A stretch of 55,123 nt of DNA, from the NCBI GenBank assembly GCA_011523615.1, contig WTGJ01000004.1, positions 51,967-107,089 of the forward strand. The letters run 5' to 3'. The DNA comes from Chloroflexota bacterium (GTDB lineage: Bacteria > Chloroflexota > Anaerolineae > Aggregatilineales > Phototrophicaceae). Of this stretch, positions 24,887 to 33,451 are shown in pieces (the stretch's first letter is position 1; every line of letters starts with the position of its first letter). The translations under genes were made by a program, and so were the position numbers. The notes beneath the pieces were generated by a model. The model did no database searches, had not been told where the DNA came from, and saw only the letters and a list, made by a program, of their open reading frames with translations.

Positions 24887-25855
24887 CTACCAGCGCTGTT
24901 CTTGCAGCGCCCATCGTCGCTGATGCGGTGCCGGGCCACTCACGCTCACTGCTCCATCGGTGAGCGACCAGAGGTGCATCAGTAGACCACGGAGTTGCAT
25001 GAAGCGGGGCAATTGCGAGTGCAGTTCTGCATCGACGGGGCGAACTTCGCGGTAGCCAGCCAACAACGCCTCATGCAAGGCGCGCCTATCCGGTCTGCTC
25101 CGCTGGTAAAAATCCAGCAAGGCGCGCGCGAAATCTACCCAGAGCCAACCGTACACCGGTTCATCGAAATCGATGATCGTCGCCTGCTTCCCATCCCAAA
25201 AGACGTTGGCCGGGTGCATATCGCCATGGGTGAGGGCGAAATCGCGCCGCGGCAAATCGTGCAGCCAGCGTTCCAGCTCAAAATACTTCGCGCGGATCGC
25301 TGCTTCGGCGGCCAGCGCGATCGGCCGCACATTCTGATAAAAGTCGAATAGGGTGTGGTGACGGTGTGGCCCCGGGCGATAGGCCAGCGACGCTTCATGC
25401 AATTGGGCGATGCTGCGCCCCCAGGCGCGGAAGACGCGCGGCTCGCGCTCTTCGGGGTGGATCGCCTGGCCGGGCGCCGCGCTAACCAAACCAGCGAAGT
25501 AGTGCGTCCCACCCTGCCGCAGCCATTCGATGTGATTCCCTTGCTGAGAGCGCAGCGGCGCGCAAACCGGCGCCCCCTGTTCTGCCAGATGGGCCTGGAA
25601 ATGGTAGGCAGCTTGCGCCGTGCGCGGTCGGCGGATGCTCGGGTGGGAGATGCGCAGGTAATGCGGATCACCGGCCCGCCGCAAACGATAGACGATGCTG
25701 AGCCGGCGTTCGACCAATTGTAGAGATTGTGGATCAGCAGCCCAGTGGCGCGCTACGAAAGCCGGTAGGGTCTGTGCATCGAAACGGTCCCGAACCTCCA
25801 CCCAGCCGCGCACAGAAACCTCCAGTTGGCTACGAAAATGAGACTCGGCTGACAT
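24887..25855 (-). CDS. APH/choline kinase-like phosphotransferase
   Basis: This 322-residue protein has the aminoglycoside phosphotransferase fold. The catalytic loop is HGDMHPANVFWD (210-221) and the metal-binding motif IIDFDEP (227-233). The N-terminal lobe has strands around YRLRRAGDPHYLRIS with no well-placed lysine like that of true kinases. The closest match in layout is the YihE/SrkA-like stress kinase group, which phosphorylates Ser/Thr, but small-molecule kinases share the motifs. It converges on the secreted-protein gene with only 5 bases between them. No ribosome binding site decides the start. Confidence 0.8.
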   Translation of the reverse strand: MSAESHFRSQLEVSVRGWVEVRDRFDAQTLPAFVARHWAADPQSLQLVERRLSIVYRLRRAGDPHYLRISHPSIRRPRTAQAAYHFQAHLAEQGAPVCAPLRSQQGNHIEWLRQGGTHYFAGLVSAAPGQAIHPEEREPRVFRAWGRSIAQLHEASLAYRPGPHRHHTLFDFYQNVRPIALAAEAAIRAKYFELERWLHDLPRRDFALTHGDMHPANVFWDGKQATIIDFDEPVYGWLWVDFARALLDFYQRSRPDRRALHEALLAGYREVRPVDAELHSQLPRFMQLRGLLMHLWSLTDGAVSVSGPAPHQRRWALQEQRW

Positions 25856-25994
25856 TGTTAACTTTCTCTTAGAAAGCTGTCAAATTGGCAAGAAATCCCC
25901 GTTGAATCGCATCCAATCCTTATGGATACGCACCCAATTTGCGGTGGCTGCGTATAGAGAAATGCAAGGAAGGCCGTACAAGGAGATTGACGTG

Positions 25995-26123
25995 ATGGTC
26001 TTTTGGATCGAAAAACGGCAAGTGAAACAGCGTCATGAGGAGATGCTGCGCGAGGCGCGCAACCTGCACCTGGCCCGCCGCCTGCGCTCCGAACGCCGGG
26101 AGCGCCGCGCAGAACGTCAGTAG
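25995..26123 (+). CDS. 42-residue highly basic small protein
   Basis: A short ORF starts at an ATG 9 bases after AAGGAG. The product begins MVFWIEKRQVKQ and then becomes a charged amphipathic helix rich in Arg, Glu and Leu (LREARNLHLARRLRSERRER). The open frame reaches 31 codons further upstream, but that part lacks a ribosome binding site. A strong hairpin follows 68 bases after the stop. It could be a membrane-associated or nucleic acid-binding peptide. No family is recognised and coding status is moderate. Confidence 0.45.
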   Translation: MVFWIEKRQVKQRHEEMLREARNLHLARRLRSERRERRAERQ

Positions 26124-26191
26124 TTCGCCGGCGCGTGGGCTTCGCCGCTCAGGCAGAAAAACCCAATTCAACATTCATCCTCCTTCCCCTG

Positions 26192-26225
26192 ATCAACGCC
26201 CCGTTCCCCCCGACGGGGCGTTGAT
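26192..26225. terminator. Strong hairpin, probably a bidirectional terminator
   Basis: A perfect 13-base-pair stem (ATCAACGCCCCGT with ACGGGGCGTTGAT) closes an 8-base loop. It lies between the plus-strand small gene and the end of the minus-strand glycosyltransferase, so it may stop both. The plus side is followed by TGTTCC, which is only weakly T-rich. Confidence 0.7.
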
Positions 26226-26259
26226 TGTTCCTGATGTCCAGCCAGCGACTCAGCTGTAG

Positions 26260-27375
26260 TCAAGCGCCACCCGTTCCTTGCAACACTTCGCGGAAGGCGG
26301 CCAAGGTTTGTTGGGCGGTCTCTTCCCAGCGGAATTGCCGCGCCTGTTCGGTGCCGCGGGCGATGAGCTTTTGCCGCAAAGCCTCGTCGTTTTCGATCGC
26401 GGTCAAGGTCTGCACCCAGGCCGTTTCATCCTGCGGATCCAACAAGATGCCCGCTTCACCGACCACTTCCGGCAGACTGGCGCGGTTGCTGGCCAGCACC
26501 GGTGTGCCGCAACGCATCGCTTCCAGCGCGGGAAAGCCGAATCCTTCATGCAGCGCCGGCAAGAGCAGCGCCCGAGCACCGCGGTACAGCGTTGCCAAAT
26601 CGGCATCATCGACATAACCGAGCCAACGTACCTGCCGGCCAGCGCCCAACCAGCTTTCGTCAAAGAGCCAACCTTTCCTTCCCGCCAGGGCCAAGACGAC
26701 CGCCGCATCCGCTCGTTCGGCCGCCCAGCGCTGGAAGGTCGCCACCAGAAAGGCGATGTTCTTGCGCGGCTGCAGCGTTCCCACATGCAAGTAGTAACGC
26801 GCTGGCAGACCGTGCTTCGCGCGGATCGCCGCGACCGCCGCCGCATCCATTTCCCCACTCAGCGGGTTGACGCCGGGATAGACGACGCGCATTTTGGCGG
26901 CAGGGGTGCCGTAGAAATGCGCCGCATCCGCCTTCGTCGCCTCGCTGTCGCAAAGCAGGAGATCGGCGCGTCGTGCGCTGTGTCGGGTGCTCCAATCCAA
27001 GTAGAGACGTTGGCGTAGGGGGTGAGCGGCCGGGAAATGGCGGTACCCCAGGTCGTGGATCGTCACAATCGCGCGGCCGGGAAAGCGCCAGGGCAGGGTA
27101 TGCGCCGGCACGAAGGTCAATGCAGGACGATCTCGGTAAAGCGCCGCAGCCAAGGGCAGATGCGTCCAGAGGCGCGGGCTGCGCAACACGCGCATGGCCA
27201 CCCGTGACGAAGACGGCAGCAGATCGGGCGCCGGTTCTTCACGGAAATAAAGGCTGAGCTGGAACTCGTGATTCTGGGGGATGAGGGCGCGCAGCAGCGC
27301 CAGGGCGTATTGTTCGGTGCCGGTGCGTTGCGCGCGTGTGCAGCGGCTGGCGTCGATGGCAATCCGCGGCGTCAA
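26260..27375 (-). CDS. Family 4 glycosyltransferase
   Basis: The 371-residue GT-B enzyme has a clear N-terminal domain (RIAIDASRCTRAQRTGTEQY, as in mannosyl/rhamnosyl transferases of the WbpY kind) and a C-terminal nucleotide-sugar domain with YYLHVGTLQPRKN, VRWLGYVDD and HEGFGFPALEAMRCGTPV, where two glutamates of the EX7E motif stand. It probably builds a surface polysaccharide. The start is TTG with GAGAG just upstream, 6 bases after the stop of the membrane-protein gene. Its sugar specificity is unknown. Confidence 0.9.
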   Translation of the reverse strand: MTPRIAIDASRCTRAQRTGTEQYALALLRALIPQNHEFQLSLYFREEPAPDLLPSSSRVAMRVLRSPRLWTHLPLAAALYRDRPALTFVPAHTLPWRFPGRAIVTIHDLGYRHFPAAHPLRQRLYLDWSTRHSARRADLLLCDSEATKADAAHFYGTPAAKMRVVYPGVNPLSGEMDAAAVAAIRAKHGLPARYYLHVGTLQPRKNIAFLVATFQRWAAERADAAVVLALAGRKGWLFDESWLGAGRQVRWLGYVDDADLATLYRGARALLLPALHEGFGFPALEAMRCGTPVLASNRASLPEVVGEAGILLDPQDETAWVQTLTAIENDEALRQKLIARGTEQARQFRWEETAQQTLAAFREVLQGTGGA

Positions 27376-27381
27376 TTGCTC

Positions 27382-27804
27382 TCACCCGGTTGCGAAAAAC
27401 TGCAGATACAAGCCTCCTGCCGCGCCGATCAGACACAACAACGCGCCGGGGGTGCGCAATTCCGGCCAGGGTGGGCGATTCCAACGCGACGTGAACCACA
27501 GGGCGAGCCCGGCAGCGCCGATCAGCAGCGCCAGGCGCAGGGAACCCTCGCTGAAATGAAGGGCCAAACCGCCGCTCACCGACCAGCCACCGAGGAAAGC
27601 CGACGCCGCCGGCCGCCGTTCGATCACCAACCAACGGGTCAGGAAAAAGGCGGCCAGGAGCCAGGCGTAGGGCAGCGGCTCGGCAAGCGCACGTTGCGGC
27701 GCGACCAGCAACCACCCCCCCAGCACGATGAACCAGAGCGCCGGAGTTTCGCGGGGCAAGCGCCGGCTGCGAGGCGGATCGATGGTTTCATGCGGTGCCG
27801 ACAT
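27382..27804 (-). CDS. Small integral membrane protein
   Basis: This 140-residue protein has four or five hydrophobic stretches (about 22-38, 44-61, 68-82, 88-104 and 118-136), short polar loops and a Pro/Arg-rich N-terminus. No conserved family motif is seen. It reads straight into the glycosyltransferase and may act in the same surface-polymer pathway. No ribosome binding site is evident. The hydrophobic pattern and the tight spacing make it a credible gene; function unknown. Confidence 0.6.
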   Translation of the reverse strand: MSAPHETIDPPRSRRLPRETPALWFIVLGGWLLVAPQRALAEPLPYAWLLAAFFLTRWLVIERRPAASAFLGGWSVSGGLALHFSEGSLRLALLIGAAGLALWFTSRWNRPPWPELRTPGALLCLIGAAGGLYLQFFATG

Positions 27805-27906
27805 GGCATCATTGTGCGCGGGGAAAGGCGCGGGCGCAAGCGGCGTCTTTGGCGAGGAGTCTCACTGGCTCCGATTGCCTAACGTGCAGTAAGGCCGGCC
27901 GGGGGA

Positions 27907-28854
27907 TCAGACGTATTCCAGCTGTCGGACGCGCACGCTCCCCGCGCCCATATGGATGCTCAGGCGAATCGTCGCCTCTTGCGCTTCATCCGAGGGTTCA
28001 TAACCGCTGTACCAGATGGCGTCGCTGCTGAATCCCATGTGGTGCCCGCTCCATTTGCGGAAGTGCTCCGGCAGGCGCAAACGGCCGATGCCGCTCGTCA
28101 CCTGCAAGCGCACGGCGGCGCCGGGAGGCAATTCCAGGTCACAGGCGCCCGCACCACCGCGGATGGATCCCTTGATTTCGCATCCTTCACCGACGCTCAA
28201 CTGAAAGCGACCCGCACCGACTTCGGCATCCAACCGGCATTGTGCACCATCGGCGATCGACAGCTGTTGCGCGCCGGCGCCTGCTCTTACGCGCGCTCGG
28301 TAGGCTTGGCCGGTTGCCGGTAGCAAGAGCGTCGTCTTGCCCGCACCGCCGTTCAATTGTAGCTCACGCAGATTCAGCTCCTGCAAGAAGAGGGTGTTCG
28401 TGCCGACGCCGCTGTTGACCTTCAAGTGCAAGGGGATGCGTGGCGACAGCGCGATATCCCAGGGCAGGGCGGCGTTGCGGCGCCATTCCGACCAGCGGAA
28501 GTGATTGCTGGAACCGCTGACCGTCCCCAGCCGAACCAGTTTATGGGCCTCCCCCTGGACCGTACATTCCACCCGACCCAGCGCGCGCAGTTTCGCTTCC
28601 AAGAGGCGATCCGAGGATGCTTCCAAATGGCGGATCGTGCACTGTGCCCGGTTGATGTGGATGCGCATCTCCGCTTCTTCTGCGCCCGCCAGTTCCTCGA
28701 CGAATTCGTAATCCTCGGCATCGGGCGCTTCGCCGCCAGCTTCACCACTGATGACGTCGCCCAGCTCACTCAAGCCTTCGCCGATCTGGTCGAAGAGCGA
28801 ATGCAGCGAGAAAGAGAATTCTTTTTCGTAGCGTTTCTTCTTCTTTTCCTTCAT
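27907..28854 (-). CDS. Toastrack (DUF2154/LiaF-like) domain protein
   Basis: This 315-residue protein starts with a very basic patch (MKEKKKKRYEKEF) and an acidic linker (about 25-60). From about residue 140 to the end it has repeating Gly-rich beta units, VNSGVGTNTLFLQELNLREL, NGGAGKTTLLLP, AEVGAGRFQLSVG, RGGAGACDLELPPG and MGAGSVRVRQLEYV, the pattern of toastrack domains. LiaF-type proteins use this domain with membrane helices to regulate envelope stress signalling; here no membrane segment is seen, so it may be cytoplasmic or need a partner. It stands alone. Confidence 0.75.
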   Translation of the reverse strand: MKEKKKKRYEKEFSFSLHSLFDQIGEGLSELGDVISGEAGGEAPDAEDYEFVEELAGAEEAEMRIHINRAQCTIRHLEASSDRLLEAKLRALGRVECTVQGEAHKLVRLGTVSGSSNHFRWSEWRRNAALPWDIALSPRIPLHLKVNSGVGTNTLFLQELNLRELQLNGGAGKTTLLLPATGQAYRARVRAGAGAQQLSIADGAQCRLDAEVGAGRFQLSVGEGCEIKGSIRGGAGACDLELPPGAAVRLQVTSGIGRLRLPEHFRKWSGHHMGFSSDAIWYSGYEPSDEAQEATIRLSIHMGAGSVRVRQLEYV

Positions 28855-28951
28855 CGTTTTTTTCCAGGGGATTGCCCAACACTTCTCCCTGCAGTATACG
28901 CAGGAAACGGCCGGTAGTTGCGAGCTTCCCCACTTCCCTTAGACTGCCACT

Positions 28952-29647
28952 ATGTCTTCCGCGAAAAACGGCCGCAATCATGCGGGCGAAAGTGCTTTGC
29001 ATCGTGAACTCAAACGGCATTACAGCGGCGCTTCTGGCGAGCAAGAGGTCTACCGCCATGGTTACGTGATCGATGTCGTACGGCCGGATGCCCTGGTGGA
29101 GATTCAAACCCGCAATTTCGCCGCCATCAAGCAAAAACTGTTCGCCCTGACAGCGCGGGAGCCGGTGCTCCTGGTTCACCCCATCGCCCGGATCAAATGG
29201 TTGCTGCGGCAGGATGGCCGGGGCGCTCCATACCGCCGCCGCAAGTCACCCCGCCGCGGGCGTTGGGAAGAATGCTTCCGCGAACTGATCCGTTTCCCCC
29301 AGCTGATGGCGCATCCCAACCTGACGCTGGAGCTCGCCCTGGTCGAAATCGAAGAGCTGCGTTGTGACGATGGCCGGGGCAGTTGGCGCCGGCGCGGTGT
29401 CAGCATCCAAGGGCGCCGCTTGTTGCGCATCCTCGAGCAGCGGCGACTGCATGGGCCGGGCGATTTTGCCTCGTTGCTGCCGGATGATCTCCCCGCGCCG
29501 TTCACCGTCCGCCAGCTCGCGCAAACGGCGCAGCTGCCCCGTCGCTTGGCCGGGCAGATGGCGTATTGTTTGCGGGAGATGGGCGCGCTCCAGTTTGTCG
29601 GCAAGGCGAGGAAGGCCTACCAATATCAACGGGTCGCAGGCGCCTGA
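28952..29647 (+). CDS. PD-(D/E)XK nuclease-like protein with winged-helix tail
   Basis: This 231-residue protein has, in its first 70 residues, the order expected of a restriction-endonuclease-like fold: Glu13 in a helix, then the strand HGYVIDVV with Asp41, then ALVEIQT with Glu50 and Gln52, and a following helix with Lys60 and Lys62. The middle is Arg/Trp-rich (about 85-165), and the last 65 residues read like a winged helix (PFTVRQLAQTAQLPRRLAGQMAYCLREMGAL). It resembles uncharacterised DUF-type nuclease-like proteins. Nuclease activity is inferred only. Its end overlaps the convergent flippase by 22 bases. Confidence 0.65.
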   Translation: MSSAKNGRNHAGESALHRELKRHYSGASGEQEVYRHGYVIDVVRPDALVEIQTRNFAAIKQKLFALTAREPVLLVHPIARIKWLLRQDGRGAPYRRRKSPRRGRWEECFRELIRFPQLMAHPNLTLELALVEIEELRCDDGRGSWRRRGVSIQGRRLLRILEQRRLHGPGDFASLLPDDLPAPFTVRQLAQTAQLPRRLAGQMAYCLREMGALQFVGKARKAYQYQRVAGA

Positions 29648-31152
29648 TCGGCAGTGAAGGGCAACATCCGCCACAGGATGCCCAGCAGTTCGCGGTCCCA
29701 TTCGCTGAGCAGACCACCGCGCCAGAGCGCCAGGCCATAACCGACCAGCGCCAACGCGAGGCTCAGATTGGCTTCGTACCCGCGCATGAAGCCGATCAGC
29801 AGGGCGGCACCGGCCAGGACCAGCATCAACCGGGCGATCCGCCGTCCGAGTTGCCGCCAGTGGATGCCGTATTGGCGCAGTTGGTTGGCCAACATCAGCA
29901 AGACAAAGCATTCCGCGCCCACCGACGCCAGCGCCACCCCGCGCACATCGCCCCATTGCAGCAATACCGCCACGTTCAACCCGATGTTCAGGGCGAGGCC
30001 CATACCGCGGATCCACAACAAGCGACGCTGCCGATTCTGCATCATCATCGCTTGAGCGAACATGTCGGAGGTGATGATCAGCGGTACCGTCCAGATCAAT
30101 ATCGCCAGGATGGGCCCGCTCTGCTCGAAGCCTTCCGCCTGGAATAGCCAATCCACGAGGGTCGGCGCGAAGAAACAGATGCCCAGCGCGAGCGGTAGGG
30201 TCCACAGCAGCATGAAATACGACATGCGCTCAGGAATCTGCGCCGCGCGAGGATCGCCTTGCAATTTCGCATGCAAGGGAAGCAAAGCGGTCAATTGGGG
30301 CGTCCCCAGCAATTCGATGCAGCCCATGACCAGCATGGCCGCCGCGAAGAGATGGCCGGCGCTTTCCACGCCCAGGAAGCGGGCCGTGATTTGCTTATCC
30401 AACTGGGTGATCCCGAGGGCGAGCAAGGCATTCAGACCGATCGGCGCTGCATTGAAGAAGAGGCCCCTGGCGAGGGGCGGCGCAAAACGGCGCGGCCGTA
30501 CCCCGCTCCGCCAGACGCAGGCATTCATGGCGAGCGCGCGCAATGACGAAGCCACGATGCTCCCCACATACACTCCCCAGAGGCCATAACCCAACCACAG
30601 AGCGATCCCCCCCAGGCCGATCAGCGCGATGATGTGCAAAACCGAAACCAGGGCCGTCTGCCGCAGCCTCTCCTGCGCCACCAGCAGATCGTTGCCGATG
30701 TTGCCGGTGCAATCCAAAAATAGGTTGATGCCGACCAAGGCCAGGTATCCCTGCAATTCCCGCGCCTGGCCGGCCAGCTCTCCTTCGCCCAAACCAGCTG
30801 CCAGCAGGATGGCCGGATAGGCGAGGGCCGATAGCGCCGTCTGCAGCAACAAGGCCGCAGACCAGTATTCGCCGGCTTGTCTTGGCGCGCGCGCTACGTC
30901 ACGCGTGAGGATGACCCCCATGCCCAACGCGCTGAAGGCGGCGGCCAGCGCCATCGAAGAGGCCACCACGCTGTAAATGCCATACAGCCGTTCCCCCAGC
31001 TGGGCGATGAGCACCAGTTGCCAGAGAAACACGCCCCCTTTGCCGATGATGGAAGCCAGGGTGAGCGCGCCCGCATTGTGCGCCGCCCGCTGCACATCGA
31101 CGAGGTTCAGCGTTTTTTCTGTTGGCGGTGGAACCACCAATCCCGCACTCAA
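29626..31152 (-). CDS. Polysaccharide flippase, Wzx/MATE-like (MOP superfamily)
   Basis: The 508-residue protein has about 12-14 hydrophobic helices. The N-terminal part (AGALTLASIIGKGGVFLWQLVLIAQLG, here abridged in meaning) resembles RfbX/Wzx exporters that flip lipid-linked oligosaccharides across the inner membrane. Conserved Arg/Asp residues in loops (TRDVARAPRQAGEYW) also fit. It starts with ATGA overlapping the end of the UPF0316 gene, so both are probably co-translated. With the nearby glycosyltransferases it suggests a surface-polymer pathway, though these genes are not contiguous. Confidence 0.85.
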   Translation of the reverse strand: MSAGLVVPPPTEKTLNLVDVQRAAHNAGALTLASIIGKGGVFLWQLVLIAQLGERLYGIYSVVASSMALAAAFSALGMGVILTRDVARAPRQAGEYWSAALLLQTALSALAYPAILLAAGLGEGELAGQARELQGYLALVGINLFLDCTGNIGNDLLVAQERLRQTALVSVLHIIALIGLGGIALWLGYGLWGVYVGSIVASSLRALAMNACVWRSGVRPRRFAPPLARGLFFNAAPIGLNALLALGITQLDKQITARFLGVESAGHLFAAAMLVMGCIELLGTPQLTALLPLHAKLQGDPRAAQIPERMSYFMLLWTLPLALGICFFAPTLVDWLFQAEGFEQSGPILAILIWTVPLIITSDMFAQAMMMQNRQRRLLWIRGMGLALNIGLNVAVLLQWGDVRGVALASVGAECFVLLMLANQLRQYGIHWRQLGRRIARLMLVLAGAALLIGFMRGYEANLSLALALVGYGLALWRGGLLSEWDRELLGILWRMLPFTADQAPATR

Positions 31153-31682
31153 CGCCAGCGGCGCCGATGCTTCAACACCCAGCCGGCGTGGATGCTCCGT
31201 TCCTCTTCCAGCGCGGTGAAGGCCTTCGGATTGATTTTCAGCACCGTTTCCATCGCTTTGGGCACCAACTTCAGTTCAAAGATGCTGCGCAGCATCGTCA
31301 CTTTGCCATCGCGCCCTTCGCCTTGCATCTCCGTCACGCCGAAGCCTGCGCCCCGCAACGCCACAGCGATATCATGGCCGCCATTGTTCGTGATCACATT
31401 CAAACTGACGAAGCTCTTGGTCAGATTCTCCTCCAGCGTCATCCCGATGAAAGTCCCCAGGGAACCGCCCAGGCAATACGCCAGCAAGATGATGTAATTG
31501 CCGGTGTCCGCGAGCACCTGAGAGAATACGAAAGCGAAAATCAACGCTTCGAGCGCGGAAAGCGCTGCGGCGATCGTTTTGCGATGTCGCACGATCGCCA
31601 GCATCTTCACGGTACTCACTGTGTGGTTGAGGCCACGCAAAACGACAATCAGGCCGGCCAAAGCGAGCGATTCGAGCCACAT
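31149..31682 (-). CDS. UPF0316-type membrane protein with DUF2179 domain
   Basis: The 177-residue protein has three N-terminal membrane helices (about 3-20, 40-58 and 63-82) and a C-terminal soluble domain of the DUF2179 type (SLNVITNNGGHDIAVALRGA and LRSIFELKLVPKAMETV). This domain also occurs in YitT proteins and may bind a small ligand. The segment LRGLNHTVSTVKMLAIVRHR is characteristic of UPF0316. The function is unknown. The stop overlaps the start of the flippase gene (ATGA). Confidence 0.8.
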   Translation of the reverse strand: MWLESLALAGLIVVLRGLNHTVSTVKMLAIVRHRKTIAAALSALEALIFAFVFSQVLADTGNYIILLAYCLGGSLGTFIGMTLEENLTKSFVSLNVITNNGGHDIAVALRGAGFGVTEMQGEGRDGKVTMLRSIFELKLVPKAMETVLKINPKAFTALEEERSIHAGWVLKHRRRWR

Positions 31683-31706
31683 GGCGGGTTCCTCGGTGGT
31701 ATGAAC

Positions 31707-32444
31707 TTATGAAGTGGACGGGGTTTGCGGCGAGGCGACGCGATGCTCAGCCTGTTCGATCAGTTGTTCGCAGATTTTCCGCAGGGTGTGCTCGGGCAGG
31801 GCGCCGGCCTGGTTGAAGAGGATCTGCCCATCCAAGAAAGCCATCATCGTGGGGATGCTGGAGATGCGGAATTGCTGCGAGAGTTGGGGGTTGGCATCTA
31901 CATCCACTTTGGCGATCCGCAGGTGACCGGCGTATTCTTCGGCCAGCCGGTCCAAGATCGGCGCGACCATGCGACAAGGCGCACACCATTCGGCCCAAAA
32001 ATCAACCAGCACGGGCGTTTCGTACTCGAGCACATCGCTCTGGAAGCTGTCATCGGTCACGGCCTTCGGAGCGTTTTTGGTGGGCGTCGGAATCTCGCTG
32101 ATGCCATCCGAATCGGTTGCCTTTTGGGCGTCTCTCACGGCGGCCAGGGCCAGTTTTACATCGGAAGCCCAGGGCCGCGAACTGCGCGAGATTTCCAACC
32201 CGCGGTGGATGCCCAGCAGGAGTGGCTGTTCGCCAACCTGGAAGCAAGCTGCCGCGCCCGGCAGGTCGTTTGGGTCGCCCTCTGCGAAGTGGACATCATT
32301 GTTTTCGCTGGCTGAGATGCGAAATTGGGCCATGAATTCACTGCGCACCCCCTGGCCATCGCTGAGGAAGAGCAGCATTGGCTTTTTTATGCGCATGATC
32401 AAACCCAATGCGACGTCATTTTCGATCTGCTCAATCGCCGTCAT
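31707..32444 (-). CDS. Thioredoxin with degenerate N-terminal thioredoxin-like domain
   Basis: This 245-residue protein has a normal thioredoxin in residues about 128-232, with WCAPC at 153-157 and the cis-proline loop SSIPT. Residues 1-110 look like a second, degenerate thioredoxin-like domain: PMLLFLSD strand, no CxxC, VHFAEGDPND and a GEQPLLLGIHRG stretch. A linker of about 17 residues joins the two. Classic thioredoxin is near 105 residues. It probably reduces disulfides in the cytoplasm; no signal peptide is present. The upstream 256 bases are AT-rich, with several -10-like boxes but no convincing promoter pair. Confidence 0.85.
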   Translation of the reverse strand: MTAIEQIENDVALGLIMRIKKPMLLFLSDGQGVRSEFMAQFRISASENNDVHFAEGDPNDLPGAAACFQVGEQPLLLGIHRGLEISRSSRPWASDVKLALAAVRDAQKATDSDGISEIPTPTKNAPKAVTDDSFQSDVLEYETPVLVDFWAEWCAPCRMVAPILDRLAEEYAGHLRIAKVDVDANPQLSQQFRISSIPTMMAFLDGQILFNQAGALPEHTLRKICEQLIEQAEHRVASPQTPSTS

Positions 32445-32700
32445 GGCTCAGGCCCTCTCTATTCCCGCCATTGTAACCTCTTTTGTTGCAAAAAGGCCGA
32501 TCAATTGGCGAAAACGCCGATTTTCAAGACTCATCGGAAATCAACATACCCATTATCATACCGCGAAATGAAAACAAATTCATCTCTGCAACCGCAGCCA
32601 GCGCAAAGGAGCCACACTCCTGACTCTTCGACAGGGCCGGAATGTCCGTCCTTACCCTTTTGCTCACGCGATACGCTCTCACGGGAGGGTGCGTTGGCGC

Positions 32701-33396
32701 TCAACTGATCACCTCCACCCGCAGCTCATATCCCGTGCCGGGCAAAATCAACTCACGTTCTTCTGGGCCGGCAAAAACAATTTGCAGGGGGGTGGGCGTG
32801 GCGAGGACATCTTCGGTGGGGAACCAGGCGTGACCGCGCAGGACGCAGATGAGCAGCCCCTGTTCGCTGCCCATGGCGCGAAAACGCACCCCATCCCCCG
32901 CATCCCAAACCGGCAGGCCCAGCGCATCCTGGATCTGGCGGCATGCGGCACTGACATCGGCCAGGGCCAGGCCCACCTCACTGATGCCCAGCAGCTGCGT
33001 GGCCGGATCGAAGGGCTGGCCGGCCAGCGATTTGTCCCCATCCGTGAGGTTGTGCCGGGCGATCAGCTCACCGATGTTGCCGGCGGGGTCGCGAAAATAG
33101 CAGGCATGCGCATTCCAGGCACGCCAGTGCATCGTATGACCGCCCTGCGGCAAGGGCAACAGCGGCGCGCGCTCCGCGAGCCATCGCTGCGCCGCGGCGA
33201 ACTGCGCACTGGGGATGTTGAAGGCGAAATGTTGCGGCGCCGCCGCGCCCGTCTGAAATTGCAGCTCGTTGGCGCCGATCGAAACGGTGAAGCGCTCCGT
33301 TCCGACCTCATGCAGCGGCAAGGCCAACGTCTCACCATAAAAGCGGCGCAAATCCGTCAGTTGCTCGGTCCGCAAGCAAACGCGGTGGATTTTCAT
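32701..33396 (-). CDS. Two-domain VOC (glyoxalase/dioxygenase fold) protein
   Basis: The 231-residue protein contains two VOC modules, about 1-115 and 125-230. The first has MKIHRVCLRTEQLTDLRRFY and CYFRDPAGNIGELI, with the glutamate typical of the metal site, and the second has LGISEVGLALADVSAACRQI. Members include glyoxalases, ring-cleaving dioxygenases, epimerases and resistance proteins, so the reaction cannot be named. The start at 33396 is favoured by AAAGG 6 bases upstream; an ATG two codons earlier overlaps that site. It lies 55 bases after the thiolase gene. Confidence 0.8.
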   Translation of the reverse strand: MKIHRVCLRTEQLTDLRRFYGETLALPLHEVGTERFTVSIGANELQFQTGAAAPQHFAFNIPSAQFAAAQRWLAERAPLLPLPQGGHTMHWRAWNAHACYFRDPAGNIGELIARHNLTDGDKSLAGQPFDPATQLLGISEVGLALADVSAACRQIQDALGLPVWDAGDGVRFRAMGSEQGLLICVLRGHAWFPTEDVLATPTPLQIVFAGPEERELILPGTGYELRVEVIS

Positions 33397-33451
33397 CCGC
33401 ATCCTTTCAGCGGCGAACTTGCCATCTGGCGTTCATCCTGCTGGCATTCGT

